Part shown: piece by piece, positions 5,852 through 5,893 of the stretch
Numbering within the stretch: position 1 is the stretch's first letter
Layout: each line of letters opens with the position of its first letter
Source of the DNA: Planctomycetales bacterium
Lineage (GTDB): Bacteria > Planctomycetota > Phycisphaerae > SM23-33
Reading direction: 5' to 3'
Assembly: GCA_030631085.1 (NCBI GenBank)
Contig: DAOVLV010000138.1
Span: forward strand, 1-5,893
DNA length: 5,893 nt
Made by a program: the position numbers and the translations under genes
The notes under the pieces: generated by a model
The model's database searches: none
Told to the model about the DNA's origin: nothing
Seen by the model: only the letters and a program-made list of their open reading frames with translations

Positions 5852-5893
5852 GCGGCGGGATGCGCCAGGCGGGTGTCATCGCAGCGGCGGGTA
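5752..5893 (+). pseudogene. ltaE: Internal fragment of low-specificity L-threonine aldolase
   Basis: The frame starting at 5752 encodes a strongly recognisable segment of the PLP-dependent fold-type I threonine aldolase family, which cleaves L-threonine or L-allo-threonine to glycine and acetaldehyde in the cytoplasm. CLSKGLSAPVGS contains the PLP-binding lysine (codon 5767-5769). It is followed by a GSGEFIAEARRTRKVL helix and the conserved GGGMRQAGVIAAAG, matching the arrangement in E. coli LtaE around its active-site lysine. Roughly the first 190 residues are absent, replaced by the esterase sequence. The frame stays open to the window edge, so the C-terminal part probably continues beyond it. 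With no start codon or N-terminal half it cannot make an enzyme from this arrangement. It overlaps the last codons of the GH127-SASA frame, which are an artefact of reading this gene in the wrong frame. Confidence 0.8.

Overview
The window looks like a piece of a polysaccharide-degradation region from a Planctomycetota bacterium, probably Phycisphaerae/Sedimentisphaerales-like and possibly from a metagenome. This assignment rests on three things: a Tat-exported formylglycine sulfatase beside secreted glycoside hydrolases, an A-rich 'AAACCCAAT' tandem element of a type I associate with these genomes, and several interspersed palindromes. Kiritimatiellota or Lentisphaerota cannot be excluded from sequence alone.

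Layout. Positions 1-316 are a non-coding, degenerate tandem repeat element that ends in a palindrome (290-319). It abuts the 3' end of a minus-strand sulfatase (317-1311). That gene keeps its Tat signal and its C-V-P-S-R active site, but it is frameshifted near 544 and loses its C-terminal part at the element. A 400-base divergent intergenic region (1312-1712) follows. It holds the sulfatase Shine-Dalgarno, a possible 33-codon ORF, two hairpins and the first copy of a 31-bp palindromic repeat. A plus-strand secreted GH32-like beta-fructosidase (1713-3197) comes next. It carries a second copy of the same palindrome inside its coding sequence, in frame, just after the signal peptide. After 95 bases and a good Shine-Dalgarno, a secreted GH127 beta-L-arabinofuranosidase (from 3293) continues in frame into the N-terminal part of an SGNH/SASA-type carbohydrate esterase. 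The esterase homology stops abruptly near 5750. From there to the window end a different frame encodes the middle of an L-threonine aldolase, so 5745-5758 is a chimeric junction (genomic rearrangement or assembly error).

How the genes fit together. The GH32-like enzyme, the GH127 domain and the esterase domain would all act outside the cytoplasm on plant or algal glycans, removing beta-fructosyl units, terminal beta-L-arabinofuranose and acyl decorations. The divergent sulfatase would remove sulfate esters if it were intact. The two hydrolase genes are co-directional and probably co-transcribed. The threonine aldolase fragment is metabolically unrelated. I see no CRISPR array, rRNA, tRNA or clear new defence or mobile system. 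The most unusual signals are the in-frame palindrome insertion, the GH127-esterase fusion and the two broken gene ends.
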